This document shows, in pieces, positions 1-5,929 of a DNA stretch of 6,167 bases. The notes under the pieces are model-generated. The model saw nothing but the letters and a program-made list of their open reading frames with translations, was not told the DNA's origin and made no database searches. Each line of letters starts with the position of its first letter. Positions within the stretch are counted from its first letter, which is position 1. The stretch is taken from contig WQXX01000067.1 of the NCBI GenBank assembly GCA_009781535.1, forward strand, positions 1 to 6,167, in the 5' to 3' direction. Source of the DNA: Coriobacteriia bacterium (GTDB lineage Bacteria > Actinomycetota > Coriobacteriia > Coriobacteriales > UBA8131). Both the position numbers and the translations under genes were made by a program.

Positions 1-1028
1 CCGCCTGCATCAAGCATCCTCAACATCTGGATGAGCGGGCTTGCTGTTTGGGCGCCGCCTTCTTCGGTCTCATGCTCAGCGGCGCCCTGGTACAGCGAGC
101 GCTCGCTGTACCAGATATCAAAATGAACGCCGAGCTGCGCGCAGATAGCCTTCATATGCTCAAGCATACGGGTATACCCAAACTCGCGGAAGTACGCGAG
201 GCGTTCTTTTTCGGCGGTCACGTCTGGTTCGGTTGGCTTTTCTGGTTCGGCGGTCACGTCTGGTTCGGCGGTCATATCCTGTTCGGTTGGCTTTTCTGGT
301 TCGGCGGTCGTGTCTGGTTCGACTGGCTCATCCTCTGCCGCCGCCTTATCCGTCGAGAAAAACCACCGCTGTCCATCCAAGTCAAGAATGGCCTGGGCAA
401 GGTCGATGATATAGGCGCCCGCATAATGGTTATCCGCAAGTTTAATCGCAAGGCCGCAGAGCTGAAGGTAGCGCACCACAATGGATTCGCCAAAGAGATC
501 CATCTGCGAACCGGCGTCATTGACATAGAACTCGCGCGTGACCTGCCAGCCCGCGTGTTCCAATACGTTGCACAAGGCGTTGCCAAGCGCAGCCCAACGC
601 CCGTGACCGACGTGCATGGGCCCGGTGGGATTGGCTGAGATGAACTCGACATTGATAGTTTTTGGGACGCCTGCCTCAAGCCCTACATCGCAGCTGCCAA
701 AGGCGCTTTTCTGCTCACGGGCATCACGGATGACCTGCTGATGAGCCTGCTCAGAAAGCCGTAAATTTATGAAACCGGGGCCCGCGACTTCGACAGAAGC
801 AATGGAGGCATCCTGTTGTATGTGGGCAGCGATAACCTCGGCAATCTCGCGTGGGGCGCGGCGCAGCTCTTTGGAAAGACGCAGGGCAAGCGCGGTTGCC
901 CAATCACCATGTTCAGGGTCGCGAGGACGTTCGACCAACGCTTCTGGCACAGCTGCCAGCTTAAGCTCGCCTGAGTCCACTGCTTTCTTCAAAGCCTCGC
1001 AAACGATCTTTTCTGCATGTTGCCGCAT
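1..1028 (-). CDS. argS: Arginyl-tRNA synthetase, N-terminal part (3' end beyond window)
   Basis: Class I cytoplasmic enzyme that charges tRNA-Arg with arginine using ATP. The open frame runs 342 codons from ATG at 1028-1026 to the left edge with no stop, so the C-terminal catalytic half (KMSK-like region) and anticodon-binding domain are off-window. Residues 1-91 look like the ArgS N-terminal tRNA-binding domain, including PEHGDWATALAL and GPGFINLRL. The catalytic domain starts with NVEFISANPTGP and the HIGH-type signature HVGH at residues 139-142, followed by REFYVNDAGSQM (165-176), all typical of ArgS. The start is supported by a GAGG ribosome site five bases upstream and a TATAAT box further up. 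The oddity is a low-complexity acidic, proline-rich insertion near residues 231-275 containing six hexapeptide repeats, where the family normally has a short connector before the FREF segment (here 290-293). A second small expansion may lie near residues 325-332. Family identity is very secure. Confidence 0.96.
   Translation of the reverse strand, partial: MRQHAEKIVCEALKKAVDSGELKLAAVPEALVERPRDPEHGDWATALALRLSKELRRAPREIAEVIAAHIQQDASIASVEVAGPGFINLRLSEQAHQQVIRDAREQKSAFGSCDVGLEAGVPKTINVEFISANPTGPMHVGHGRWAALGNALCNVLEHAGWQVTREFYVNDAGSQMDLFGESIVVRYLQLCGLAIKLADNHYAGAYIIDLAQAILDLDGQRWFFSTDKAAAEDEPVEPDTTAEPEKPTEQDMTAEPDVTAEPEKPTEPDVTAEKERLAYFREFGYTRMLEHMKAICAQLGVHFDIWYSERSLYQGAAEHETEEGGAQTASPLIQMLRMLDAG
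213..320 (-). repeat. Six in-frame 18-bp tandem repeats inside argS
   Basis: Six contiguous 18-bp units encode residues 237-272 of ArgS as hexapeptides: EPDTTA, EPEKPT, EQDMTA, EPDVTA, EPEKPT, EPDVTA. Two unit types, EPDVTA-like and EPEKPT, are arranged A-B-A-A-B-A, which suggests duplication of larger blocks as well as single units. The length is a multiple of three, so the frame is kept. The encoded stretch is acidic and proline-rich and is probably a disordered surface loop. Confidence 0.93.
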
Positions 1029-1068
1029 AATTACCTCGAAATCTTTCCTGTTGTTTCCGCAAATGAGG

Positions 1069-1074
1069 ATTATA
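1069..1074 (-). promoter_or_regulatory. Probable -10 box of the argS promoter
   Basis: On the minus strand this reads exactly TATAAT, 40 bases upstream of the argS ATG. Transcription would start near 1062, giving a leader of about 34 nt that contains the GAGG ribosome site. No good TTGACA match lies 16-18 bp upstream, so the -35 element is weak or absent. The assignment rests on the perfect hexamer and its position. Confidence 0.55.
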
Positions 1075-1077
1075 GCG

Positions 1078-1083
1078 TATGAT
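1078..1083 (+). promoter_or_regulatory. Possible -10 box for the nfeD-slipin-ppk2 operon
   Basis: The plus strand reads TATGAT, one mismatch from consensus, almost back to back with the argS TATAAT on the other strand. A poor -35 candidate (TTTCCG, 1054-1059) is spaced 18 bp. If used, transcription would start near 1090 and the leader of nearly 190 nt would include the 14-bp repeat array. No better promoter is evident nearer the nfeD start, but support is modest. Confidence 0.3.
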
Positions 1084-1138
1084 ACTTGCGAGTTCGTTTT
1101 AGGTTCCAGGCGTGTGCGAGATGTGCGGCTTTGTAGTG

Positions 1139-1208
1139 CGGCAACTGCCCAGCGGCAACTACCCCGCGGTAACTGCCTCGCGGTAACTGCCCAGCGGTAA
1201 CTGCCCTG
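1139..1208. repeat. Five abutting 14-bp tandem repeats in the argS/nfeD intergenic region
   Basis: Five 14-bp units follow each other without spacers: CGGCAACTGCCCAG, CGGCAACTACCCCG, CGGTAACTGCCTCG, CGGTAACTGCCCAG and CGGTAACTGCCCTG. The common core is CGGYAACTRCCYNG. Units differ at only a few positions. The 14-bp period does not keep a reading frame, consistent with non-coding DNA. They lie between the divergent argS and nfeD genes, upstream of argS and possibly within the nfeD leader. They could be a slippage-prone minisatellite or clustered protein-binding sites; the sequence alone cannot decide. Confidence 0.92.
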
Positions 1209-1281
1209 TAATACAAATAGGGCTGTCTGCACCATCTTGCACCTTTGGGCCACTATCTACGACAGGTGAAGGAGCTTGTAT

Positions 1282-1761
1282 ATGGACGCATTGCCCTGGT
1301 TCTGGATTTGGGTCGTGCTTGCTGCGTTATTGTGCATCGGCGAGATGATAAGCCTCTCGTTTTTCATGTTGCCCTTTGCAATTGGCGCGGCGGCGGCGGC
1401 TATCCTGTATGCCTTTGGCGTCGACCTTCTTATCCAATGGATCGTTTTTGTGCTTGTCTCCGTTGCCGCGCTTGTCGCTTTGCGTCCCGTGGCAAACCGC
1501 ATCACAAGGAATACCGGCGTGAAAAGCGGAGTTGAGAGGCTCATCGGGTCGATTGGCGAAGTCATCGAAGGAAACCCACCTGAAGGACTGATTCGCATTC
1601 GCGTCGAGCGCGAAGAGTGGAACGCAAGTGTTGAGGGTGGAGCGACTGCAAGAGCCCGGCTCAGCATCGGAGCAAACGTTGAGGTACTGGCGATTGATGG
1701 CACACGCCTTGTTGTCCGAGAGATCATAGAACCATCCCCTGAAGCTGAAAACCTGTCCTGA
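1282..1761 (+). CDS. Short NfeD-family membrane protein (NfeD1b type, no protease domain)
   Basis: Encodes 159 residues. Three hydrophobic segments (about 6-24, 27-46 and 50-68) are followed by a soluble domain at about 86-147 (IGSIGEVIEG ... IRIRVEREEWNAS ... GANVEVLAIDGTRLVV), which matches the small beta-barrel OB-fold of NfeD proteins, including the G-x-x-G-x-V opening and the V-x-x-IDG-x-x-L-V ending. Short NfeD proteins lack the ClpP-like serine protease domain of the long form and typically sit beside a slipin/SPFH gene, as here; they are thought to work together in membrane organisation. ATG 1282 is chosen because AAGGAG at 1269-1274 is seven bases upstream; a TTG at 1276 in the same frame would be too close to that site. 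The stop is 43 bases before the slipin start. Transport or enzymatic activity is not indicated. Confidence 0.88.
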   Translation: MDALPWFWIWVVLAALLCIGEMISLSFFMLPFAIGAAAAAILYAFGVDLLIQWIVFVLVSVAALVALRPVANRITRNTGVKSGVERLIGSIGEVIEGNPPEGLIRIRVEREEWNASVEGGATARARLSIGANVEVLAIDGTRLVVREIIEPSPEAENLS

Positions 1762-1804
1762 TAAACCACCGTCATAAGGGCGCCTTGAGAGAAAGAGGTT
1801 TGAG

Positions 1805-2746
1805 ATGCCAGCAGAGTTATTGAGTGCAGTAATTGTTCTCGGTATCATCATCGTTATTGTGATACTGATCTTCGCGATTCGGGCGATTCGCATCATCCGC
1901 CCCTTTGAGAAGGGCGTTGTCGAGCGCCTGGGTAAATACCAGCGTACTTGGGAGCCCGGCTTACATTTGCTGATTCCGTTTATCGACCGGGTGACCAAGG
2001 TCGATATGCGCGAAAACGTTGTGGATGTGCCGCCGCAAGAGGTCATCACCAAGGACAACGTTGCGGTAACCGTCGACGCCGTGGTGTATTACGAAGCGAC
2101 CGACCCCTTCAAGCTCATCTACAACGTGACGAACTTCTATCTCGCCGCGACCAAGCTCGCACAGACCAACCTGCGTAACGTGATCGGCGAGATGCAGCTG
2201 GATGAGTCGCTGACAAGCCGTGAGAAGATCAACATCACGCTACGCAATATCCTTGATGATGCTACGGACAAGTGGGGCGTGCGTGTGGTGCGCGTCGAAC
2301 TGCAACGTATCGAGCCGCCGGCTGATGTGACCCAGGCGATGCACCGTCAGATGAAAGCTGAGCGCGACCGTCGTGCGATGATCCTTGCAGCCGAGGGCGA
2401 CCGGGCTGCCGCGATCGCTCGTGCTGAGGGCACCAAACAGGCTGCCATTCTTGAGGCTGAGGGCCGTGCAACTGCCATCAAGGAGATCGCGGCAGCAGAA
2501 CGTTCGCAGAAAATCCTTGTTGCCGAAGGCGAGTCGCAGGCTATCCGCAATGTCTATGAGGCAATACATGCAGGCAATCCCACCGACGACCTGCTGGCGG
2601 TGCGCTACCTCGACACCTTGAAATACGTGGCAAACGGCAATGCTACCAAGATCTTCATGCCGCTTGAGATGCAAGGCTTGGGTACCGTCGTGGGCGCCAT
2701 CGGCGAGCTGTTCAAATCCTCGCAGGAGACGCCCGCCAAGGGTTAG
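1805..2746 (+). CDS. SPFH/band 7 (slipin, QmcA-like) membrane protein
   Basis: Encodes 313 residues, a usual length for bacterial slipin/QmcA proteins. An N-terminal hydrophobic anchor (about 5-30) precedes the SPFH/band 7 domain, with RPFEKGVVERLGKYQRTWEPG, HLLIPFIDRV, KVDMRENVVDVPPQEVITKD and the A-V-T-V-D-A-V-V-Y-Y strand. A long alanine/glutamate-rich heptad region (about 180-245, repeated AEG and AER motifs) is the typical coiled coil driving oligomerisation. Slipins form large membrane-associated cages or rings and affect local lipid order and membrane-protein quality control. The start ATG 1805 has AAGAGG at 1793-1798 six bases before it. It lies downstream of its usual NfeD partner and its TAG stop directly abuts the ATG of the polyphosphate kinase, implying cotranscription. 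Nothing appears truncated. Confidence 0.94.
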   Translation: MPAELLSAVIVLGIIIVIVILIFAIRAIRIIRPFEKGVVERLGKYQRTWEPGLHLLIPFIDRVTKVDMRENVVDVPPQEVITKDNVAVTVDAVVYYEATDPFKLIYNVTNFYLAATKLAQTNLRNVIGEMQLDESLTSREKINITLRNILDDATDKWGVRVVRVELQRIEPPADVTQAMHRQMKAERDRRAMILAAEGDRAAAIARAEGTKQAAILEAEGRATAIKEIAAAERSQKILVAEGESQAIRNVYEAIHAGNPTDDLLAVRYLDTLKYVANGNATKIFMPLEMQGLGTVVGAIGELFKSSQETPAKG

Positions 2747-4513
2747 ATGACTCGGATGCTCGAGCGTATCGACCTGACCAGAGTTCCCAAGGAAGACAGC
2801 AAGAAGCGCTACGAGCTCCTTGTCAACAGGCTGATCCTCCTGCAGCAAAAGGCGCGCGCAAACAACACAGGCGTGGTCGTGTTATTTGAAGGTTGGGACG
2901 GGGCCGGCAAAGGAAGCCGTATCTCTGACTTGGCATACCATCTGGATGCGCGCGCAACCAAGGTGCATGTGACTACGGATATTTCCGAAGATGAGGCTGC
3001 GTTCTTCTCGTCGCTTGGATCCGGTGTGAGCGGTTCTTCTCCGTTTCTCAAGCAGTTCTGGGACGCACTCGGCGTGCGTGGATTCTTTACCTTCTTCGAC
3101 CGTAGCTGGTATTCCAACGTCGTCGACCTTTTTTCCATCAATCAGCGTGCGGATATGTCTGCTACCGATACCATCACTGCACTTGCTGCTGGCAACTCCG
3201 CAATGCCTGCAATCGAAGGCGTCTACAACAGTATCGCAAGCTTCGAGCGCCAGCTTATCGATGACGGTTACGTGGTGCTCAAGCTGTTCTTCCACATTTC
3301 GAAGAAAGAGCAGCGGCAACGTCTCGAGAGCCTTCATGCGGATCCTGAGACCGCTTGGCGTGTCAGCGAGGCAAAGCTCGCGCGCACGGCGTGTTACGAC
3401 TCTCTCTACACATTCTTTGATGCGGTCCTTGGGCGGAGTGACTTTGGTTTCTGCCCGTGGGTGCTGGTCAACGGTGAGGACCGTTGGCTTGCGAATCTCA
3501 CCATCGCCCAATGCATGGTCGATGCGCTTGAGGCAAAGTTCGGTGGAAGCGAAACAGGCCTCGATACGCTTGAGGCAAAGTTCGGTGGAAGCGAAACAAG
3601 CCTCGATGCGCTGGAGGCAAAGTTCGGTACGCATGAGACAAAGCCCGAGCTTGTCGTGCAGACTGAGCTTGAGACAAAACTTGACGCCCAAAAAACTCTT
3701 TTGTCACCCGACGCTCAGAAAACACTTTTGTCACCCGACGCCAAGAAAACTTTTTTCTCACCCAACGCCTCTCCGACCATTGACTCGATTGCGATAGATT
3801 TAAGCCTTGACAGAGAGGTCTACAAGCAGCTCATCAAAGAAGAGCAGAACCTGCTCTTTAAGCAGCAGCAGTTGCTTTTCCAGAAGCGCATTCCACTGAT
3901 GATCATGTATGAAGGTTGGGACGCCGCCGGAAAAGGCGGCAGCATCAAGCGCGTCGCCCAAGCGCTCGACGCCCGCTCCTATACCATCTTTCCCAGCGGC
4001 GCTCCGACAAGAGATGAGCTCTTGCATCCCTTCCTGTGGCGCTATTGGACACGTCTGCCCAAGGTGGGACATGTCGGCATCTATGACCGCAGTTGGTATG
4101 GGCGCGTGCTGGTGGAGCGCGTCGAAGGCTTTGCAAAGCCCGACGAGTGGCAGCGCGCCTATGATGAGATCAACGATTTTGAGCGTGACATGCTGCGATG
4201 GGGCGCGATTCTGCTGAAGTTCTGGGTCAACATAAGCCCCGACGAGCAGCTGGCTCGCTTCCAGGCACGCGAGCAAAACCCTTACCGAGACTGGAAGATC
4301 ACTGAGGAGGATTGGCGCAACCGTGAGAAGTACGCAGCATACAAAGAAGCAATCGACGACATGTTCCGCTTGACCTCCACCGAGCTTGTCCCCTGGTCGA
4401 TACTCGAAGGTGACGACAAGTATTACGCCCGCATCAAAGCCCTGCGAATCATCAACGAGGCGGTCAAGGCGCGTCTTGACACTTGCCAGCAGACCGCAAA
4501 TCTGGTACCGTAA
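2747..4513 (+). CDS. pap: Two-domain PPK2 polyphosphate kinase (polyphosphate:AMP phosphotransferase type)
   Basis: Encodes 588 residues with two fused PPK2 domains. Domain 1 (about 15-260) has Walker A EGWDGAGKG (48-56) and the FDRSWY motif (117-122). Domain 2 (about 352-575) has EGWDAAGKG (389-397), YDRSWYGRVLVERVEG (446-461) and the lid signature NPYRDWKITEEDWRNREKY (511-529). Fused PPK2 enzymes (class II, PAP) transfer phosphate from polyphosphate to AMP to give ADP in the cytoplasm. Domain 2 matches the canonical lid far better; in domain 1 the same region reads ADPETAWRVSEAK (198-210) and lacks the DW..R pattern, so domain 2 is probably the catalytic one. The inter-domain linker (261-342) carries two different tandem repeat arrays and is longer than I expect for the family. 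ATG 2747 directly follows the slipin stop, with AAGGG four bases upstream, indicating translational coupling; ATG 2756 is an alternative. Substrate preference is inferred from architecture. Confidence 0.92.
   Translation: MTRMLERIDLTRVPKEDSKKRYELLVNRLILLQQKARANNTGVVVLFEGWDGAGKGSRISDLAYHLDARATKVHVTTDISEDEAAFFSSLGSGVSGSSPFLKQFWDALGVRGFFTFFDRSWYSNVVDLFSINQRADMSATDTITALAAGNSAMPAIEGVYNSIASFERQLIDDGYVVLKLFFHISKKEQRQRLESLHADPETAWRVSEAKLARTACYDSLYTFFDAVLGRSDFGFCPWVLVNGEDRWLANLTIAQCMVDALEAKFGGSETGLDTLEAKFGGSETSLDALEAKFGTHETKPELVVQTELETKLDAQKTLLSPDAQKTLLSPDAKKTFFSPNASPTIDSIAIDLSLDREVYKQLIKEEQNLLFKQQQLLFQKRIPLMIMYEGWDAAGKGGSIKRVAQALDARSYTIFPSGAPTRDELLHPFLWRYWTRLPKVGHVGIYDRSWYGRVLVERVEGFAKPDEWQRAYDEINDFERDMLRWGAILLKFWVNISPDEQLARFQAREQNPYRDWKITEEDWRNREKYAAYKEAIDDMFRLTSTELVPWSILEGDDKYYARIKALRIINEAVKARLDTCQQTANLVP
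3527..3652 (+). repeat. Three in-frame 42-bp tandem repeats in the PPK2 linker
   Basis: Codons 261-302 contain three 14-residue units: LEAKFGGSETGLDT, LEAKFGGSETSLDA and the diverged LEAKFGTHETKPEL. The first two are nearly identical in DNA. The third diverges in its second half, the pattern expected when the newest copies lie at one end. The units look helical and charged, suggesting an extended linker rather than part of the catalytic fold. Confidence 0.93.
3683..3763 (+). repeat. Three in-frame 27-bp tandem repeats in the PPK2 linker
   Basis: Codons 313-339 contain three 9-residue units: DAQKTLLSP, DAQKTLLSP and DAKKTFFSP. They start only 30 bases after the 42-bp array but share no sequence with it, so this is a second independent expansion in the same linker. 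The third copy again is the most diverged. Confidence 0.93.
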
Positions 4514-4573
4514 CTACACGCTTTCAGTCAAGCAATAGCTGGGCCTGTTTCATGGCAGCAGAGCAATCTGTGG

Positions 4574-4604
4574 GACTTCCTTTTTTCAAGAGGGAGTCTT
4601 TTTT
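4574..4604 (+). terminator. Rho-independent terminator after ppk2
   Basis: An 11-bp hairpin (arms 4574-4584 and 4588-4598, with two G-U pairs) closed by a TTC loop is followed by six T residues at 4599-4604. It lies 60 bases after the PPK2 stop and should end the nfeD-slipin-ppk2 transcript. It ends only 19 bases before the strong ribosome site of the next gene, so it could also sit in that gene's leader. Confidence 0.85.
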
Positions 4605-4623
4605 ATTCGAATCGATGTTGGGC

Positions 4624-4633
4624 TAAGGAGGTG
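4624..4633 (+). promoter_or_regulatory. Extended Shine-Dalgarno sequence of the CDF gene
   Basis: TAAGGAGGTG is a ten-base perfect complement to the 3' end of bacterial 16S rRNA. It overlaps an in-frame GTG (4631), which therefore cannot be the start served by this site. At ideal spacing the in-frame codon is ATC (4640-4642), and the first in-frame ATG (4670) is 36 bases after the end of the match, so this site leaves the true start unsettled. Confidence 0.8.
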
Positions 4634-4669
4634 GGCTTTATCAGTACCGATAAAACGCAAGCCATCGCT

Positions 4670-5677
4670 ATGACAACACAGACGGTACGAGATAAAAAAC
4701 GAGTCGCGCTGCTCTCAGTTGCCTCGAATACGGTTCTGACCCTTTCAAAAGTCTTTATCGGTTTCTTTAGCGGCTCGGTCAGCATCCTGTCTGAAGGAAT
4801 CCATTCCGGAATCGACCTGCTGGCAGCTTGCATCGCCTTCTTTGCGGTACGGGAGTCTGGAAAGCCTGCAGATGATCGCCATTCCTACGGTCACGGCAAG
4901 ATAGAGAATATCTCGGGCACCATCGAAGCGCTTCTGATCTTTGTCGCCGTGGTGCTGATCGTGATTGAAGCTATCAAGAAAATCATCCATATCATCGATG
5001 GTTCAGGCATTGAGATGGACGGCTTTGGCCTGAATCTCGGCTTAGGCGTCATGGGCGCCTCGGCTCTTATCAATGTCTTTGTCTCGGCGCGTTTGATGCG
5101 TGTCGCAAAAAGGACTGACTCCGTTGCGCTGGAAGCTGACGCGTTGCACCTGCGTACCGACGTCTTCACCTCCGCTGGTGTGTTTCTCGGCATACTCCTC
5201 ATCATATTGACTGGTTGGTTGATTTTAGATCCGATCATCGCCCTGGTGGTCGCAGCGATGATCCTGAAAGCAGCCTTTGATCTGGTGAAAAAGGCCTTCT
5301 TCCCACTCATCGATGTCAGCTTGCCTGAAGATGAGCAGGGAGTCATCACCAAGGTTTTGTCCCAACATGAAAAAGAGTTTGTGGAATTTCATGCGCTGCG
5401 AACCCGCAAGGCCGGAGCTGAGCGGCATGTCGACCTGCATCTTGTGGTGCCAAAGCATTCTACGATCAGCGAGGTGCACCAGCTCTGCGATCAGATCGAA
5501 CAAGAAATTGCCGCAGAGCTCAAGGACGCTCAGGTGCTGATCCATACTGAACCATGCGATATCGAAGAAGTCAAATGCCCGTATAGCCAAGGTTTGTCTA
5601 AGACCTGCCAGCGTTGTCGGGCTGCAACAAGTGAGTCGAAAGCTCTCGAAAATTCTCTCTTGCAACAAAGCACCTGA
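4670..5677 (+). CDS. Cation diffusion facilitator (CDF) family metal exporter
   Basis: From ATG 4670 it encodes 335 residues. CDF proteins are dimeric inner-membrane antiporters that export divalent metals such as zinc, cobalt, iron or manganese in exchange for protons. The hydrophobic segments, the HSYGHGKIE loop (71-79) and the cytoplasmic C-terminal domain (about 213-297, with ERHVDLHLVV and VLIHTEPCD) are characteristic. The transport-site pairs are HSGID (H45, D49) in TM2 and HLRTD (H160, D164) in TM5; this HxxxD/HxxxD set is usual for zinc/cobalt-type members, so zinc is the best guess. A tail beyond the family core has cysteines at 296, 303, 313 and 316, which could bind metal. Start choice is unsettled: ATG 4670 has no ribosome site, GTG 4631 lies inside the Shine-Dalgarno sequence, and ATC 4640 has ideal spacing. 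The gene is single and follows a terminator. Confidence 0.92.
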   Translation: MTTQTVRDKKRVALLSVASNTVLTLSKVFIGFFSGSVSILSEGIHSGIDLLAACIAFFAVRESGKPADDRHSYGHGKIENISGTIEALLIFVAVVLIVIEAIKKIIHIIDGSGIEMDGFGLNLGLGVMGASALINVFVSARLMRVAKRTDSVALEADALHLRTDVFTSAGVFLGILLIILTGWLILDPIIALVVAAMILKAAFDLVKKAFFPLIDVSLPEDEQGVITKVLSQHEKEFVEFHALRTRKAGAERHVDLHLVVPKHSTISEVHQLCDQIEQEIAAELKDAQVLIHTEPCDIEEVKCPYSQGLSKTCQRCRAATSESKALENSLLQQST

Positions 5678-5702
5678 GGTAGTAAAGTGGTTTCTCGCAC
5701 TT

Positions 5703-5721
5703 TTGCAGCAAAAAGCTGCAA
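5703..5721. repeat. 7-bp perfect inverted repeat between the CDF gene and tRNA
   Basis: Arms TTGCAGC and GCTGCAA flank an AAAAA loop. No T-tract follows, so it is a poor terminator. It lies 10 bases before the tRNA and could be an operator, a processing hairpin or chance. Confidence 0.4.
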
Positions 5722-5731
5722 TTGCCCATAG

Positions 5732-5808
5732 TGCGGGGTGGAGCAGTCTGGTAGCTCGCCGGGCTCATAACCCGGAGGTCCTCGGTTCAAATCCGAGCCC
5801 CGCGACCA
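5732..5808 (+). tRNA. Initiator tRNA-fMet (CAT anticodon)
   Basis: All arms fold: acceptor TGCGGGG/CCCCGCG, D stem GAGC/GCTC, anticodon stem CCGGG/CCCGG around CTCATAA, T stem CTCGG/CCGAG with TTCAAAT loop, A73 and an encoded CCA. Three features mark it as initiator, not elongator: three consecutive G-C pairs at the base of the anticodon stem, an A11-T24 pair in the D stem and a weak first acceptor pair. That pair is T1-G72 (U-G in RNA), unlike the usual C1-A72 mismatch. No convincing promoter is visible in the 54 bases after the CDF stop, so readthrough from the CDF gene is possible. Confidence 0.95.
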
Positions 5809-5816
5809 CATGAATT

Positions 5817-5842
5817 AAGCCGCCTTCTTGGCGGCTTTATTT
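5817..5842 (+). terminator. Rho-independent terminator after tRNA-fMet
   Basis: Perfect 8-bp stem AAGCCGCC/GGCGGCTT (5817-5824 and 5830-5837) with a TTCTT loop and a T-rich tail. It begins eight bases after the tRNA CCA end, a standard position for ending the tRNA transcript. Confidence 0.9.
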
Positions 5843-5929
5843 ATGTTATTACATGGTGAGGCTAGCCTTGTTCCCTGTTTCTTGTCTCAATACCTCCAAC
5901 AGTTTCCTGAAGGATTAAGAATCTGTCAA

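Noticed and set aside
48..638. Plus-strand open frame with glycine/tryptophan-rich repeats
   Set aside because: It is the antisense of the argS hexapeptide repeats; the minus-strand frame has clear ArgS motifs and a good start.
769..1200. Plus-strand open frame ending in the 14-bp repeats
   Set aside because: It covers the antisense of argS codons, lacks a ribosome site, and its tail only reads the repeats.
1139..1208. Possible small CRISPR array
   Set aside because: Units abut directly with no unique spacers and are too short.
1327..2058. Long minus-strand frame opposite nfeD and slipin
   Set aside because: It spans two well-supported plus-strand genes and their gap, with no recognisable domain.
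2882..3691. Minus-strand frame with cysteine-rich repeats
   Set aside because: The repeats mirror the PPK2 linker array; the plus strand encodes clear PPK2 motifs.
4631..4669. GTG at 4631 as CDF start
   Set aside because: It lies inside the Shine-Dalgarno match, leaving no spacer for initiation.
5530..5811. Minus-strand frame beginning MWSRGSDLNRG
   Set aside because: It reads the complement of the tRNA gene and the CDF 3' end, a familiar spurious product of tRNA genes.
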